Positions 51,167 through 60,606 are shown, counted from the stretch's first letter. The stretch is 64,000 nucleotides of DNA from Pyramidobacter sp. YE332 (GCF_033060595.1 NZ_CP133038.1:930001-994000); one strand, 5' to 3'. Notes: a model not told the origin generated them from the sequence alone. Numbers and translations are program-made.

Positions 51167-52156
51167 TTAGTCGTTCTTCAGCGCCGCCGTGCGCACGGGG
51201 CAGGCGACGAAATGTCCGGGCGCCACTTCGGCCATTTCCGGCGCGCTCTTGGAGCAGTTTTCCGTCGCGTAGGGGCAGCGGGGATGGAAGCAGCAGCCCG
51301 AAGGCAGGTTGGTGGGATCGGGCATCAGGCCGTGGATGACCTTCAACTCTTCCTGCTCCGACTCGAGGTCGGGCAGCGAGTTGAACAGCCCTTCCGTGTA
51401 GGGATGCAGGCGGTGGTTGTAGATCATCTCGGTCGTGCCGTACTCGACGACGCGACCGGCGTACATGATGGCCACCTTATCGCACATCTCGGCGACGATG
51501 CCCAGGTCGTGGGTGATCATGATCATGGCGGTCTTGAACTTTTCCTTGAGCTCGTGCATCAGCTCGAGCACCTGAGCCTGGATCGTCACGTCCAGAGCCG
51601 TGGTCGGCTCGTCGGCGATCAGCAGCGTCGGGTCGCAGGCCAGCGCGATGGCGATGACGACGCGCTGCTTCATGCCGCCCGAAAACTGGTGCGGGAAGGC
51701 GACGCCGCGCTCGCGGGGGATGCCGACCAGTTCGAGCATGTCGCCGGCGCGTTTGAGCGCGTCGGCCTTGGTGCCCTTCTGGTGCAGCTCCACCATCTCG
51801 GCGATCTGTTCGACGACGGGAACGACGGGATCCAGCGAGGTCATGGGATCCTGGAAGATCATCGCGATCTTGCCGCCGCGGATGGCGCGCATCTGGCTTT
51901 CGGGCTTGCTCAGCAGGCTCTCGCCTTCGAAGAGGATGTCGCCGGAAACGATCTTGGCGGGCGGCATGGGCAGCAGGCGCATGATGCCCAGCGCGGTGGT
52001 CGTCTTGCCGGCGCCCGTTTCGCCGACGAAGCCCAGCGTCTCGCCGGGCGCCAGTTCGAGGTTCAGCCCTTCGACGGCGTGGACGCGGCCGCTCTCGGTG
52101 ACGTAGTGGATGGTCAGATCCTTGATCTCGAGGAGCAAATCTTTGTTTTCGGACAT
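51167..52156 (-). CDS. dppD: Oligopeptide/dipeptide ABC transporter ATPase (DppD/OppD)
   Basis: 329 residues. Walker A GETGAGKTT, signature FSGGMKQRV, Walker B LLIADEPTTALD and a C-terminal domain with CCFHPRCPYATENC, the four-Cys [4Fe-4S] type site of DppD. Partner of DppF. The start ATG is 13 bases after the permease stop, with GGAGG upstream. Confidence 0.93.
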   Translation of the reverse strand: MSENKDLLLEIKDLTIHYVTESGRVHAVEGLNLELAPGETLGFVGETGAGKTTTALGIMRLLPMPPAKIVSGDILFEGESLLSKPESQMRAIRGGKIAMIFQDPMTSLDPVVPVVEQIAEMVELHQKGTKADALKRAGDMLELVGIPRERGVAFPHQFSGGMKQRVVIAIALACDPTLLIADEPTTALDVTIQAQVLELMHELKEKFKTAMIMITHDLGIVAEMCDKVAIMYAGRVVEYGTTEMIYNHRLHPYTEGLFNSLPDLESEQEELKVIHGLMPDPTNLPSGCCFHPRCPYATENCSKSAPEMAEVAPGHFVACPVRTAALKND

Positions 52157-52169
52157 GGCAGGCTCCTCC

Positions 52170-53048
52170 TTAGCGCTTCAGCTTGGGATCCAGGGCGTCG
52201 CGAAGACCGTCGCCGAGGAAGTTCAGGGCCAGAATCGTGAGCATGATGGCCAGGCCGGGATAGAGCGTCAGATGCGGGAAGTCGCGGATGTACTGACGCC
52301 CGCCGGAGAGCATGGCGCCCCATTCGGGATTGGGCGGCTGGATGCCCAGCCCGATGAACGACAGCCCGGCCGCGTTGAGGATCGCCGAGGCGACGCCCAG
52401 CGTGGACTGGACGATGATCGGGGCCATGCTGTTGGGAATGATGTGGCGCAGAATGATGCGCAGATCGGAAGAGCCGACGGCGCGGGCCGCTTCGACGTAC
52501 TCCATGCCGCGGATCGAGAGCACCGAGCCGCGCACGATGCGCGCGTAGTTGGGAACGGCGGAAATGCCGACGGCGATCATCATGTTGAACAAACCCGGCC
52601 CGAGCGCCGCGGCGATGGCGATGGCCAGCAGCGTCTGCGGAACGGCCAGCAGCACGTCCATGACGCGCATGATCACGTTGTCGAGCGTGCCGCCGTAAAA
52701 GCCGGCGAACGCGCCGAGCAGGCCGCCGACGACCAGCGAAATGCCGACGGCGATGAAACCGACCTGCAGCGACACGCGCGCGCCGAAAATCAGGCGGCTG
52801 AGAATGTCGCGCCCAAACTCGTCGGTGCCGAGCAGATGCTTGGCCGACGGCAGGTCGAACGTGTGCATCAGGTCCTGCTTGGAGAAGGAGAACGGCGCCA
52901 GCTGATTTGCGAAAATGGCGCAGATGACCAGCAGAATGATAAAACCCAGCCCGAACATGGCCAGAGGACTTTTGCTCAGGCGATGCAAGACTTCGGCGAT
53001 GCCGCGGCGCTGTTTTTTGACGGGAGCGTCGATAACTTTTTCAGTCAT
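52170..53048 (-). CDS. dppC: Dipeptide ABC transporter permease (DppC)
   Basis: 292 residues; six helices with the N-terminal OppC_N segment (LHRLSKSPLAMFGLGFIILL). The EAA loop reads EYVEAARAVGSSDLRIILRHIIPNSM. ATG 53048 is chosen because GGAGGT precedes it. It forms the translocation pore with the permease at 53062. Confidence 0.93.
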   Translation of the reverse strand: MTEKVIDAPVKKQRRGIAEVLHRLSKSPLAMFGLGFIILLVICAIFANQLAPFSFSKQDLMHTFDLPSAKHLLGTDEFGRDILSRLIFGARVSLQVGFIAVGISLVVGGLLGAFAGFYGGTLDNVIMRVMDVLLAVPQTLLAIAIAAALGPGLFNMMIAVGISAVPNYARIVRGSVLSIRGMEYVEAARAVGSSDLRIILRHIIPNSMAPIIVQSTLGVASAILNAAGLSFIGLGIQPPNPEWGAMLSGGRQYIRDFPHLTLYPGLAIMLTILALNFLGDGLRDALDPKLKR

Positions 53049-53061
53049 GAGATGACCTCCT

Positions 53062-53994
53062 CTATCGTTTGTACTGCGCCTTGATGCGCGGATCGATGAA
53101 GGCGTACAGAATGTCAACCAGCAGGTTGACGACGCTGAACGCCGCCGAGACGCACAACACGGCTCCCTGCACCATGGGATAATCGCGGGCCATGATGGAC
53201 GTGAGCATGACGCGCCCGACGCCGGGGATGGCGAAAATCGATTCCGTCAGCAGAGCGCCCGACAGCAAGTGTCCGAACTGGAGCCCGCAGAGCGTGACCA
53301 CGGGGATCAGCGCGTTATGCAGCGCGTGCCCCCAGATGACGACGCGTTCGGTCTGCCCTTTGGCGCGCACCGTGCGGATGTAGTCGGCGCGGATGACCTC
53401 GAGCATGGAGGAACGGGTCATGCGCGTGATCATTGAGATGGACTGAGCGGACAGCGCGACCGAAGGCAGGATCATCGCCTTGAACGTGGAAAAACCCGAC
53501 GACGGCAGCCAGCGCAGACGCACCGAGAAGAACAGGATCAGCAGCAGCCCCAGCCAGAACACGGGCATGGACAAACCGATCATGGCGAAGATCATGGTGA
53601 CGGTATCGAAAAGCGAGTATTGCTTGATGGCGGAAACGATGCCGCATGGGATGCCGATGAGGACCGCTATGAATATGGCGAAGCCGGCCAGCTTCAACGT
53701 AGCCGGAAACGCCGCCAGCAGCTCCTTCATGACGGGCGTTCTGGAAGCGTAGGAGCGTCCGAGATCTCCCTTGACGACGATCTTGTATAAATATGTGCCG
53801 AAGCGGATCCAGAAGGGATCGTTCAGGCCTTCCCGTTCGCGGAACTCTTGAATGGCAGTCTCCGTGGCCTGGTCGCCGAGCACCATCTTGGCCGGGTCCC
53901 CCGGCGTCAGATAGAGCAGCAGGAAGACGCAGAACGCCACGCCGACCAGTACGGGAATGAGCAGGATAATCCGGCGGAGAATGTATCGAAGCAT
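53062..53994 (-). CDS. dppB: Dipeptide ABC transporter permease (DppB)
   Basis: 310 residues starting MLRYILRRIILLIPVLVGV, typical of DppB/GsiC. The family motif LTPGDPAKMVLG and EAA loop DYIRTVRAKGQTERVVIWGHALHNALIP are present. First gene after dppA, from which it is separated by a hairpin terminator, so its level is probably lower than that of the binding protein. Confidence 0.93.
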   Translation of the reverse strand: MLRYILRRIILLIPVLVGVAFCVFLLLYLTPGDPAKMVLGDQATETAIQEFREREGLNDPFWIRFGTYLYKIVVKGDLGRSYASRTPVMKELLAAFPATLKLAGFAIFIAVLIGIPCGIVSAIKQYSLFDTVTMIFAMIGLSMPVFWLGLLLILFFSVRLRWLPSSGFSTFKAMILPSVALSAQSISMITRMTRSSMLEVIRADYIRTVRAKGQTERVVIWGHALHNALIPVVTLCGLQFGHLLSGALLTESIFAIPGVGRVMLTSIMARDYPMVQGAVLCVSAAFSVVNLLVDILYAFIDPRIKAQYKR

Positions 53995-54098
53995 GGTTTT
54001 ACCTTCTTTTCGTCGAATTTTGACCGTTGGGTTCACGGTGTGAGAATAAAGACAGATTAGCTATGAATTGGACTCTCAAACCGATACAGAACGCCAAA

Positions 54099-54130
54099 GA
54101 AAAAAGCAGGGGAACAGGAAATTCCCCTGC
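54099..54130 (-). terminator. Hairpin between dppA and dppB
   Basis: On the minus strand GCAGGGGAA-TTTCCTG-TTCCCCTGC followed by six T. Likely a partial terminator that keeps dppA mRNA in excess. Confidence 0.85.
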
Positions 54131-54177
54131 TTGCGCGCGTGCCTGAGTTTTTTCCTCAAGCCGGCAGGCGCTGCGGA

Positions 54178-55698
54178 TTAGTCCTCGAAGTAGACGGTGC
54201 GGAAGTTGTAGGTGTCGTTCGCGCCGACTTCAAAGCCCTTGACATACTTCTGAGTGCCGACGCAGTTGTCGTCGCTGTGAAGATAAACCTGGGGGCACTG
54301 ATCAAGGAGGATTTCCTGAGCTTCCTTGTAAACGGCGGCGCGCTCGGGACCGTCGAGGGTCTTGCGTCCCTTGTCCATGGCGGCGTCGAAAGCGGCGTTG
54401 CTGAAGAAGGTATAGTTGGAGCCGGCGTTCGTCTCAAGCAGACCGCTCATGGCGAAGTTGGGATCGGGAACGCTGGTGGACCAGCCGAGGATGAACATGT
54501 CATGGTTCTTTTCCTGCAGGCCGTTGAGATACGCGCCCCACTCGAGGACCTTGATCTCGGTCTTCATGCCGACTTCGGCCAGCATGCCCTGAATGATCTG
54601 GGCCATGTCCTGACGTTCTTTGCGCTCGTTCGTCCAGATCTGGTAGGTCTTGTTCAGATCGATGCCCGATTCGGCGAGCAGCTTCTTGGCAAGCTCCTGA
54701 TCCTGCACGTGCTCGGGCTGATCGTTGGCGATGCTGTAAGGCAGACCCGCGGGCACAATGGCGCGGGGCACGGAGCCGTTCTTGCCGAGCTTCTCATAGA
54801 CGACCTTGTGCATGCCGATGCTGTCGATGGCGGCGTTGACGGCGCGGCGGACGACTACGTTATCGAAGGGAGCCTTGACGGTGTCGAAACCAAGGTAAGT
54901 GACGTTGACGGCGGGAACCTGCTGCAGAACCAGTTCGGGGTTATCCTTGACGCGGTTCAGGTCGTTGACGGCGATGGGGAAGGCGATATCGACGCCCTTG
55001 GTCTCGAGCTCGATGGTGCGGTTGTTGGCTTCGGGGATGGAACGGACTTCGAGATACTGGTACTTGGGAGCTTCGCCCCAGAAACCGTCGAAGCGCTCAA
55101 GCTCATACTTGTCGTTCTTCTGCCAGCTCAGGAATTTGAAGGGGCCGGTGCCGACGGGCGGCGCGGCCAAGGTGCCATAGTTGTCGCCAGCGGCTTCGAC
55201 GGCCTTCTTGTTGAGGATCGAGGCCCAGCTGTGGGTCAGGGAATTGAAGAACGAGGAGTTGGGGGCTTTCAGTTCGATGACGAAGGAGTAGTCGTCGAGG
55301 ACCTTGACATCCTTGACGTCCTGGGAATAGCTGCGGATCTTGGCGCCTTTGTCGGTGGTGGCGCGCATCAGCGTGAAAGCGACGTCCTCTGCCTTCAGCT
55401 CTTCGCCGTTGTGGAACTTGACGCCCTTGCGGAGCACGAACTTGATCTCGGTGGGCGAGACGAACTCCCAGCTCTCGGCGAGACCGGGCGTGACAACGTT
55501 CTGATTGTCGCGGAAAATCAGCGTGTCGTACAGCTCGAAGCAGCAGCGCGAACTGGGAACGTCGTTGTGGCCGATAGGATCCATGCTGGTGACGTCGTAC
55601 TGATCGGCGACGATCAGACGATCCTTGGCCGCGAAAGCGGTGCTGGCCGCCACACCGAGAACGAGGGCCGCGAGAGCCAGAATGGTGCTTTTCTTCAT
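54178..55698 (-). CDS. dppA: Dipeptide/oligopeptide-binding protein (family 5)
   Basis: 506 residues with a signal peptide (about 1-23) and no lipobox, so a soluble periplasmic protein. SBP_bac_5 features: LIVADQYDVTSMDPIGHND, TPGLAESWEF, KFVLRKGVKFHNGEELKAEDVAFTL, and VGTGPFKFLSWQKNDKYELERFDGFWG. It hands peptides to DppBCDF. ATG 55698 follows AAGGAGATGG. Confidence 0.93.
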   Translation of the reverse strand: MKKSTILALAALVLGVAASTAFAAKDRLIVADQYDVTSMDPIGHNDVPSSRCCFELYDTLIFRDNQNVVTPGLAESWEFVSPTEIKFVLRKGVKFHNGEELKAEDVAFTLMRATTDKGAKIRSYSQDVKDVKVLDDYSFVIELKAPNSSFFNSLTHSWASILNKKAVEAAGDNYGTLAAPPVGTGPFKFLSWQKNDKYELERFDGFWGEAPKYQYLEVRSIPEANNRTIELETKGVDIAFPIAVNDLNRVKDNPELVLQQVPAVNVTYLGFDTVKAPFDNVVVRRAVNAAIDSIGMHKVVYEKLGKNGSVPRAIVPAGLPYSIANDQPEHVQDQELAKKLLAESGIDLNKTYQIWTNERKERQDMAQIIQGMLAEVGMKTEIKVLEWGAYLNGLQEKNHDMFILGWSTSVPDPNFAMSGLLETNAGSNYTFFSNAAFDAAMDKGRKTLDGPERAAVYKEAQEILLDQCPQVYLHSDDNCVGTQKYVKGFEVGANDTYNFRTVYFED

Positions 55699-56264
55699 GT
55701 AATGCCATCTCCTTCGATAGGATAAGAGCACTGAAAGCCAAACTGCCGTCCCGTCTCCCGCCAGCGCCCGCCGGGGACGGGATGGCGACATCGCGTCGCC
55801 GCCGCGCGGTCTGTCCCGCAGACCGCTTTGTTTCTCGATCCGCTTTCCGTCTTGTTCGTGTCCAAAGAAACGATCGCCGACGGTGCTCTTCCGAATGTTA
55901 TTTATTGTTAGGAAAGCACGGCGAAAGACAGAAAGTTTTCATGTGAATAATTATGCCTTATTCGGGGCTCGTCGTCAAGAAGATATAATTTTTAACTTGT
56001 CAAAGACAAGAAGTCAAAATTGCGCGAATGTTTTCAAAGAGACTTCCGACGCTTTGAACCTGCTTCTTCGATGAACTCTTTCCCGCTTCTGAGGCGTCGG
56101 CCGTCCATATTTACGGGAATGTATCTGTTTGTCTTAACTAATCAATGGATTGTTCAATAACTTTGTCAAGAGTCCGCTTCGAAATCATGCCGGGCAATGA
56201 CCGATCGTCAATCGGAAAAGCAATCTCCCGTTTTTAAAGGCCGTCTCCGCGGATCGGAGCTGAT
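55699..56264 (-). promoter_or_regulatory. Upstream region of dppA with candidate promoter and operator
   Basis: No gene found in this stretch. On the minus strand TTGACT (56017-56012) and TAAAAA (55994-55989) are 17 bp apart, and the spacer is filled by the inverted repeat CTTGTC-AAA-GACAAG (55996-56010), a good place for a repressor. The start would lie about 285 bases before dppA, giving a long leader. Confidence 0.4.
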
Positions 56265-56370
56265 CCTAATTCTTGTAACATGGTTTTCTGGGCGCTGCGG
56301 GGGAGTCCTGTGCGACAGGACTCCCCCGCAGCGCCCTTGCGTCCGGCTTTTTAATTAAGAAATAGTATGA
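56265..56370 (+). repeat. Dispersed hairpin repeat, full copy (plus orientation)
   Basis: CCTAATTCTTG, then a perfect 22-bp inverted repeat with a 3-nt loop (56290-56311 with 56315-56336, core GCGGGGGAGTCCTGT), then TTGCGTCCGGC, T-run, AATTAAGAAATAGTATGA. Same order as 26464-26622; the tail also occurs at 1264-1298. Intergenic in all three cases. Confidence 0.7.
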
Positions 56371-56418
56371 AACGGTGAAGCCGTCGAGAGCCAGGGACGG
56401 CGCGTTCTCCAAGGGGAT

Positions 56419-56457
56419 TTGACAGTCTGCCAACTTATAAATTAAAATGAGTTGTCA
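56419..56457 (+). promoter_or_regulatory. Promoter and candidate operator of the BusR-like gene
   Basis: TTGACA (56419-56424), 18-bp spacer, TAAAAT (56443-56448). TGACA (56420-56424) and TGTCA (56453-56457) form an inverted pair spanning the promoter, about three helical turns centre to centre. BusR proteins are known to bind two-part sites; this is a candidate only. Confidence 0.45.
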
Positions 56458-56520
56458 CAATCTCTGAAAATTTTTCTCGAACGTATGGTCGAACAGAACT
56501 CGTCAGAAGAGGGGATTTCC

Positions 56521-57168
56521 ATGAGGAAGGGGCAGGGGCAGTCCGTCTATTCCAAAATCGCCTTTGATCTCGCCGTCAAAATTGCCAGCGGCGAGCTCAG
56601 GGAAGGGACGAAGATCACCGGACGCTCGTTGATGGGGACGCAGTACAAGGCGTCTCCGGAAACGATCCGGCGCGCGCTCTGGCATCTGAACGACGTGGGG
56701 GCCATTTCGACGCAGGACAACGTCGGTTCGACGATTGTATCCCGAAGCCATGCCGTGGAATATGTCGAGCATCGCCAGCTCGACAACGATCTGCTCGCTC
56801 TCAGAGCGCGGCTTGACGCCATGATCGCGGCGCGGGACGAGCTTAATCGAGACATCGACGCCACCCTCGGGCAGATCCTTGAATTGAATCAGCGCTTTCG
56901 GGACAGCGACCGACTGCACATGTTCACGTTCAAGATCGGCGGAACTTTCCCCGCTCTGGGGGTCAGCATCCGCGATTTTCAGTTCCGGCAAAAAACCGGC
57001 GCCACGATCGTGGCGATCAGGCGGGATGATGAAACCATACTGTCGCCGGAGCCGTCGACGGAATTCAAGGTCAACGACGTGCTGATCGTCGCGTGCGGGG
57101 TGCAGCATATCGATAAAGTCCGCGAACTCATGGAGGACGGCGTTCCCAAGGCCCGCTGCAAAAGTTGA
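56521..57168 (+). CDS. GntR-HTH plus RCK_C domain regulator (BusR-like)
   Basis: 215 residues from ATG 56521, chosen because AGAGGGG precedes it. N-terminal GntR winged helix (SVYSKIAFDLAVKIASGEL to SPETIRRALWHLNDVGAIST, about 8-65), a coiled coil (about 80-125) and a C-terminal RCK_C/TrkA-C domain (about 140-208, GVSIRDFQFRQKTGATIVAIRRD). This is the architecture of BusR, which represses the BusA betaine transporter and senses c-di-AMP through RCK_C. Here the gene stands just before a betaine-type ABC operon, supporting the same role. Ligand and repression are inferred. Confidence 0.82.
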   Translation: MRKGQGQSVYSKIAFDLAVKIASGELREGTKITGRSLMGTQYKASPETIRRALWHLNDVGAISTQDNVGSTIVSRSHAVEYVEHRQLDNDLLALRARLDAMIAARDELNRDIDATLGQILELNQRFRDSDRLHMFTFKIGGTFPALGVSIRDFQFRQKTGATIVAIRRDDETILSPEPSTEFKVNDVLIVACGVQHIDKVRELMEDGVPKARCKS

Positions 57169-57317
57169 AGGGCGACGGGACGAAGCCATTTTTTCGGAGA
57201 GTGACGCGCTTCTTCGCGAACTCCTGGGGCGCTGGGGAGGGGCCGCTTTCGGGGCGGTCTGTCTCCCGCCGCCATCGGCGCTCCGGGGGATCCGAAACCC
57301 ATGAAAAGGAGGACATC

Positions 57318-58295
57318 ATGAAAAAGACGACAAGATCGCTGCTGCTCTTGGCAATGCTCCTGCCGTGTGTGTCGGCGGGGTGCGCCGCCGGCGGCACTGC
57401 GACGGGGAAAGAGAAAACCGCTCTCACATTCGCCGACGTGGGCTGGGATTCCATCAAACTGAACAACGCGCTGGCCGGATTGATCGCGGAAAAAGTTTTT
57501 GGGTACACGTGGCAGGAAACGCCGGGTTCCACGCCGATCTCCCATGAGGCCCTGCTGAAGGGAGAAATCGACATTCACATGGAGGAATGGACCAGCAACA
57601 TTCGGTCTTACGCTCCGGACCTGCAGGCCGGCCGTTTCACCGAACTGGGCGTGAACTTCGACGATAACCGCCAGGGCTTTTACATTCCCAGGTACGTGGC
57701 CGACCGCTGTCCCGATCTGAAGAGCGTAAAAGATCTGGCCCGTTATGCCGAACTGTTCCCCGACCCGGAGGATGCCTCGAAGGGCATCATTTACGGCGGC
57801 ATCGTCGGCTGGGAGATCACGGAGATCATGAACAAAAAAATAGCGGCCTACGGGCTGGACAAGAGTTACAACTATTTCGCCAGCGGTAGCGACGCGGTGC
57901 TCAGCGCGGCGATGGTCTCCGCCTGGGACAAGAAGGCACCGATCGTGGCCTATTACTGGGAACCCACGTGGCTGCTGGGAAAATACGATTTCGTCCTTCT
58001 CGAAGACGAGCCGTACGACGCCGAACGCTATCACGAGGGATACAGCGCCTGCCCTTCGGTCACGGTGACGGTGGCGGTGAGCAATGACTTTGCCGCGTCG
58101 AATCCGGAATTCTGCGCGTTTCTTGCTAAATTCAAGATGAGTTCCGCGATGATCAGCGAAGCTTTAGCCTATATGAACACCACCAATGCCGGCTACGAAG
58201 AGGCCGCGGAGTGGCTGTTGACGAAGTCGCATCCCGAACTGCTGGATCGATGGCTCTCGCCCGAACAGGCGGCAAAGGTGAGGGCGGCTCTGTGA
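57318..58295 (+). CDS. opuAC: Glycine betaine/osmoprotectant-binding lipoprotein (OpuAC-like)
   Basis: 325 residues. Lipoprotein signal with lipobox SAGC (Cys22). OpuAC fold: FADVGWDSIKLNNALAGLIAEKVFG and EIDIHMEEWTSN, then AYYWEPTWLLGKYDFV with the Trp residues of the quaternary-ammonium cage. Binds betaine-like osmolytes or proline. AAAGGAGG precedes ATG 57318. First of three transporter genes after the BusR-like regulator. Confidence 0.9.
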   Translation: MKKTTRSLLLLAMLLPCVSAGCAAGGTATGKEKTALTFADVGWDSIKLNNALAGLIAEKVFGYTWQETPGSTPISHEALLKGEIDIHMEEWTSNIRSYAPDLQAGRFTELGVNFDDNRQGFYIPRYVADRCPDLKSVKDLARYAELFPDPEDASKGIIYGGIVGWEITEIMNKKIAAYGLDKSYNYFASGSDAVLSAAMVSAWDKKAPIVAYYWEPTWLLGKYDFVLLEDEPYDAERYHEGYSACPSVTVTVAVSNDFAASNPEFCAFLAKFKMSSAMISEALAYMNTTNAGYEEAAEWLLTKSHPELLDRWLSPEQAAKVRAAL

Positions 58296-58331
58296 CAGCG
58301 CCGCTTTGTGCGTTCCGAAAGGGGGTAGAGC

Positions 58332-59234
58332 ATGGATTGGCTGTTCACATTCCCGGAATTCTTCAAACTGAACACGACGGCGATCGACACGACGGTGCGT
58401 TCTTTCGCCGTGAACGCCGAAACCTTTCTTGACCTGATCAAAGGCGGCCTCAACAGCTTCGTGAGCCTCGTCCTGCTGTGCCTGAGGCACGTGCCGTGGC
58501 CGCTCTTCCTGCTGCTGGTCGCGCTCCTGGTCTGGCGCGCCCGCCGGAGTCTCCGCAGCGGCGTCCTGTACGCCGCGCTGGTCGCTGCCATCGGCTTCGC
58601 CGGACTGTGGCAGATGATGCTGGTGACGCTGTCCGTCGTGCTGGCCAGCGTGATGATCGCCCTTGTGATCGGCATTCCGATCGGGATCCTGATCTCCGGT
58701 TCCGATCTGGCGAATAAAATGCTCCGCCCCGTTTTGGACACCATGCAGACGATGCCGGTGTTCGTCTATCTGATCCCCGCGCTGCTGCTGTTCGGGACGG
58801 GCAACGCCTCGGGCGTGATCGCCACGGTCATTTACGCCGTCGTCCCGGTCATCCGCCTCACCAGTCTGGGGATCCGCCAGGTGGACAAAGAGGTGGTGGA
58901 AGCCGCCAGGGCCTTCGGCTCCACACGGTGGCAAACGCTGTTCAAGGTGCAGATCCCCCAGGCCAAACCGACGATCATGGCGGGCGTCAACCAGACTCTG
59001 ATGATGGCCATGGCCATGGTGGTCACGACTTCGATGATCGGCGTGCGCGGGCTCGGCATGGAAGTCTTGAACGCCGTCAACCGGATCGAGATCGGGCGCG
59101 GGCTCGTGGCCGGAAGCTGCGTCGTCGTCCTGGCGATCGTGCTCGATCGGGTGACGCAGGGGATGAGCTCCGGAAAAGGTGCGGACAGTCCCAATGGAGA
59201 CGGAGGACAGGCTCATGACAGCCCTTCGAAATGA
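58332..59234 (+). CDS. opuAB: Glycine betaine ABC transporter permease (OpuAB/ProW-like)
   Basis: 300 residues; about seven helices. ProW-type sequences QTMPVFVYLIPALLLFGTGNASGVIATVIYAVVPVIRLT and the EAA loop EVVEAARAFGSTRWQTLFKVQIPQAKP are clear. Its end overlaps the ATPase gene by 20 bp, indicating coupling. Forms the membrane channel. Confidence 0.93.
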   Translation: MDWLFTFPEFFKLNTTAIDTTVRSFAVNAETFLDLIKGGLNSFVSLVLLCLRHVPWPLFLLLVALLVWRARRSLRSGVLYAALVAAIGFAGLWQMMLVTLSVVLASVMIALVIGIPIGILISGSDLANKMLRPVLDTMQTMPVFVYLIPALLLFGTGNASGVIATVIYAVVPVIRLTSLGIRQVDKEVVEAARAFGSTRWQTLFKVQIPQAKPTIMAGVNQTLMMAMAMVVTTSMIGVRGLGMEVLNAVNRIEIGRGLVAGSCVVVLAIVLDRVTQGMSSGKGADSPNGDGGQAHDSPSK

Positions 59235-60402
59235 CGTGATCCTGAGGATGGAGCACGTGACCAAGCTCTATGGTCCGAACTGCGCGGAAGCGTCCAGGAT
59301 GATGTCGGCGGGGGCCGACAAGGATACGGTTTACAAAAAAACGGGGTGCACCGTCGCTTTGTGGGATGTCGGCCTGGAGGTTTTCAGGGGAAGCATTTTC
59401 GTGATCATCGGCCTTTCGGGATCGGGAAAATCGACGGCGGTACGCTGTTTCAACAGACTGACGACGCCGACGAGCGGAAAGGTCCTCTTCGAGGGGCGCG
59501 ATATTCAGTCGATGAGCCGCAGGGAGCTGCTGAACCTGCGCCGCGAAAAGATAGCGATGGTCTTTCAGTCGTTCGGGCTGATGAGCCACAGAGACGTCCT
59601 GGGAAACGTCACCTACGGCCTGGAGGTGAAAGGGCTCGGGCGCGAAGACCGTGAACGCCTCGCCAAAGCGAGCATTTCCATGGTGGGACTCGACGGCTGG
59701 GAACATCAGCCGTGCGAGCGGCTCTCCGGCGGGATGCGCCAGCGGGTCGGCATCGCCCGGGCGCTGGTCAGCGATCCCGAAGTGCTGCTGATGGACGAGC
59801 CGTTTTCCGCGCTGGATCCTCTGGTGCGCCGGGACATGCAGTTCGAACTGCTGCAGATCCAGCGGAAACTGAAAAAGACGATCGTCTTCATCACGCACGA
59901 CATCGACGAAGCCTTCAAGATGGGGGACAGGGTCTGCATCATGAAGGACGGGAAAGTCGTTCAGATCGGCACGCCGGAACAGCTGAGCACGCAGCCTGCC
60001 GACGAGTACGTGCGGAACTTCGTCAACAGCGCGGACAAGACGAAAGTGGTGTCGGTGCGCAACATCATGATCACGCCGTCCAGCATTGTCCGCCTGGACA
60101 ACAGCGTGGATTACGCCATCCATGAGATGCGGATGAACGGTTTGTCTTCCGTTTTCGTGATCGACCATGATCTGCGCCTGTCAGGGATCCTCTCGATCAG
60201 GGAGGCGATCGAGGCGCGCCGGCAGGGGCAGCCGATCGCTCAGGCGCTCTGCCGGAACGTGCAGACCGCGACGCCCGATACGCTGATCGCAGACGCCATC
60301 TCCCTCGCGGCGGAAGCGCCGTTCCCCATCGCCGTTGTCGACGAGGAGGGGGTTTTGCTCGGCATCGTCACCAAGGCCAGCATCCTTTCCTCTCTGATGT
60401 GA
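59215..60402 (+). CDS. opuAA: Glycine betaine ABC transporter ATPase with CBS domains (OpuAA/ProV-like)
   Basis: 395 residues. Walker A GLSGSGKST, signature LSGGMRQRV, Walker B VLLMDEPFSALD, then two CBS domains (about 275-395, VRNIMITPSSIVRLDNSVDYAIHEM and VQTATPDTLIADAISLAAE). In OpuA the CBS pair senses ionic strength or c-di-AMP. ATG 59215 is favoured by GGAGG; ATG 59194 is possible. Last gene of the operon. Confidence 0.93.
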   Translation: MTALRNDVILRMEHVTKLYGPNCAEASRMMSAGADKDTVYKKTGCTVALWDVGLEVFRGSIFVIIGLSGSGKSTAVRCFNRLTTPTSGKVLFEGRDIQSMSRRELLNLRREKIAMVFQSFGLMSHRDVLGNVTYGLEVKGLGREDRERLAKASISMVGLDGWEHQPCERLSGGMRQRVGIARALVSDPEVLLMDEPFSALDPLVRRDMQFELLQIQRKLKKTIVFITHDIDEAFKMGDRVCIMKDGKVVQIGTPEQLSTQPADEYVRNFVNSADKTKVVSVRNIMITPSSIVRLDNSVDYAIHEMRMNGLSSVFVIDHDLRLSGILSIREAIEARRQGQPIAQALCRNVQTATPDTLIADAISLAAEAPFPIAVVDEEGVLLGIVTKASILSSLM

Positions 60403-60516
60403 GCCGCTTTCCGGCGAAAACCCGGAGGCGCGGGCTGCGGACGGAGCCCTGCGGAGTCGCTCTGCGGAGAACGGGCGCGCTGCGGTCTTTCGGTATTCGC
60501 GAGTCCGTTGAACGAG

Positions 60517-60566
60517 AAAAGGCTGCTTCCCTCCATGCTTTTGCGCGGAGAGAAGCAGCCTTTTTT
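60517..60566. terminator. Bidirectional terminator between opu operon and pbpC
   Basis: AAAAGGCTGCTT (60517-60528) pairs with AAGCAGCCTTTT (60553-60564) around a 24-nt loop; T-run on plus and A-run giving T-run on minus. Confidence 0.8.
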
Positions 60567-60606
60567 GTTCAAAGCGGCGTTGGCAGAGGCCGCGGGAGTG
60601 CGGCGG

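Noticed and set aside
56521-57168. Potassium-channel (TrkA) subunit
   Set aside because: RCK_C is joined to a GntR HTH, not to an NAD-binding RCK_N, and the neighbours are betaine-transport genes.
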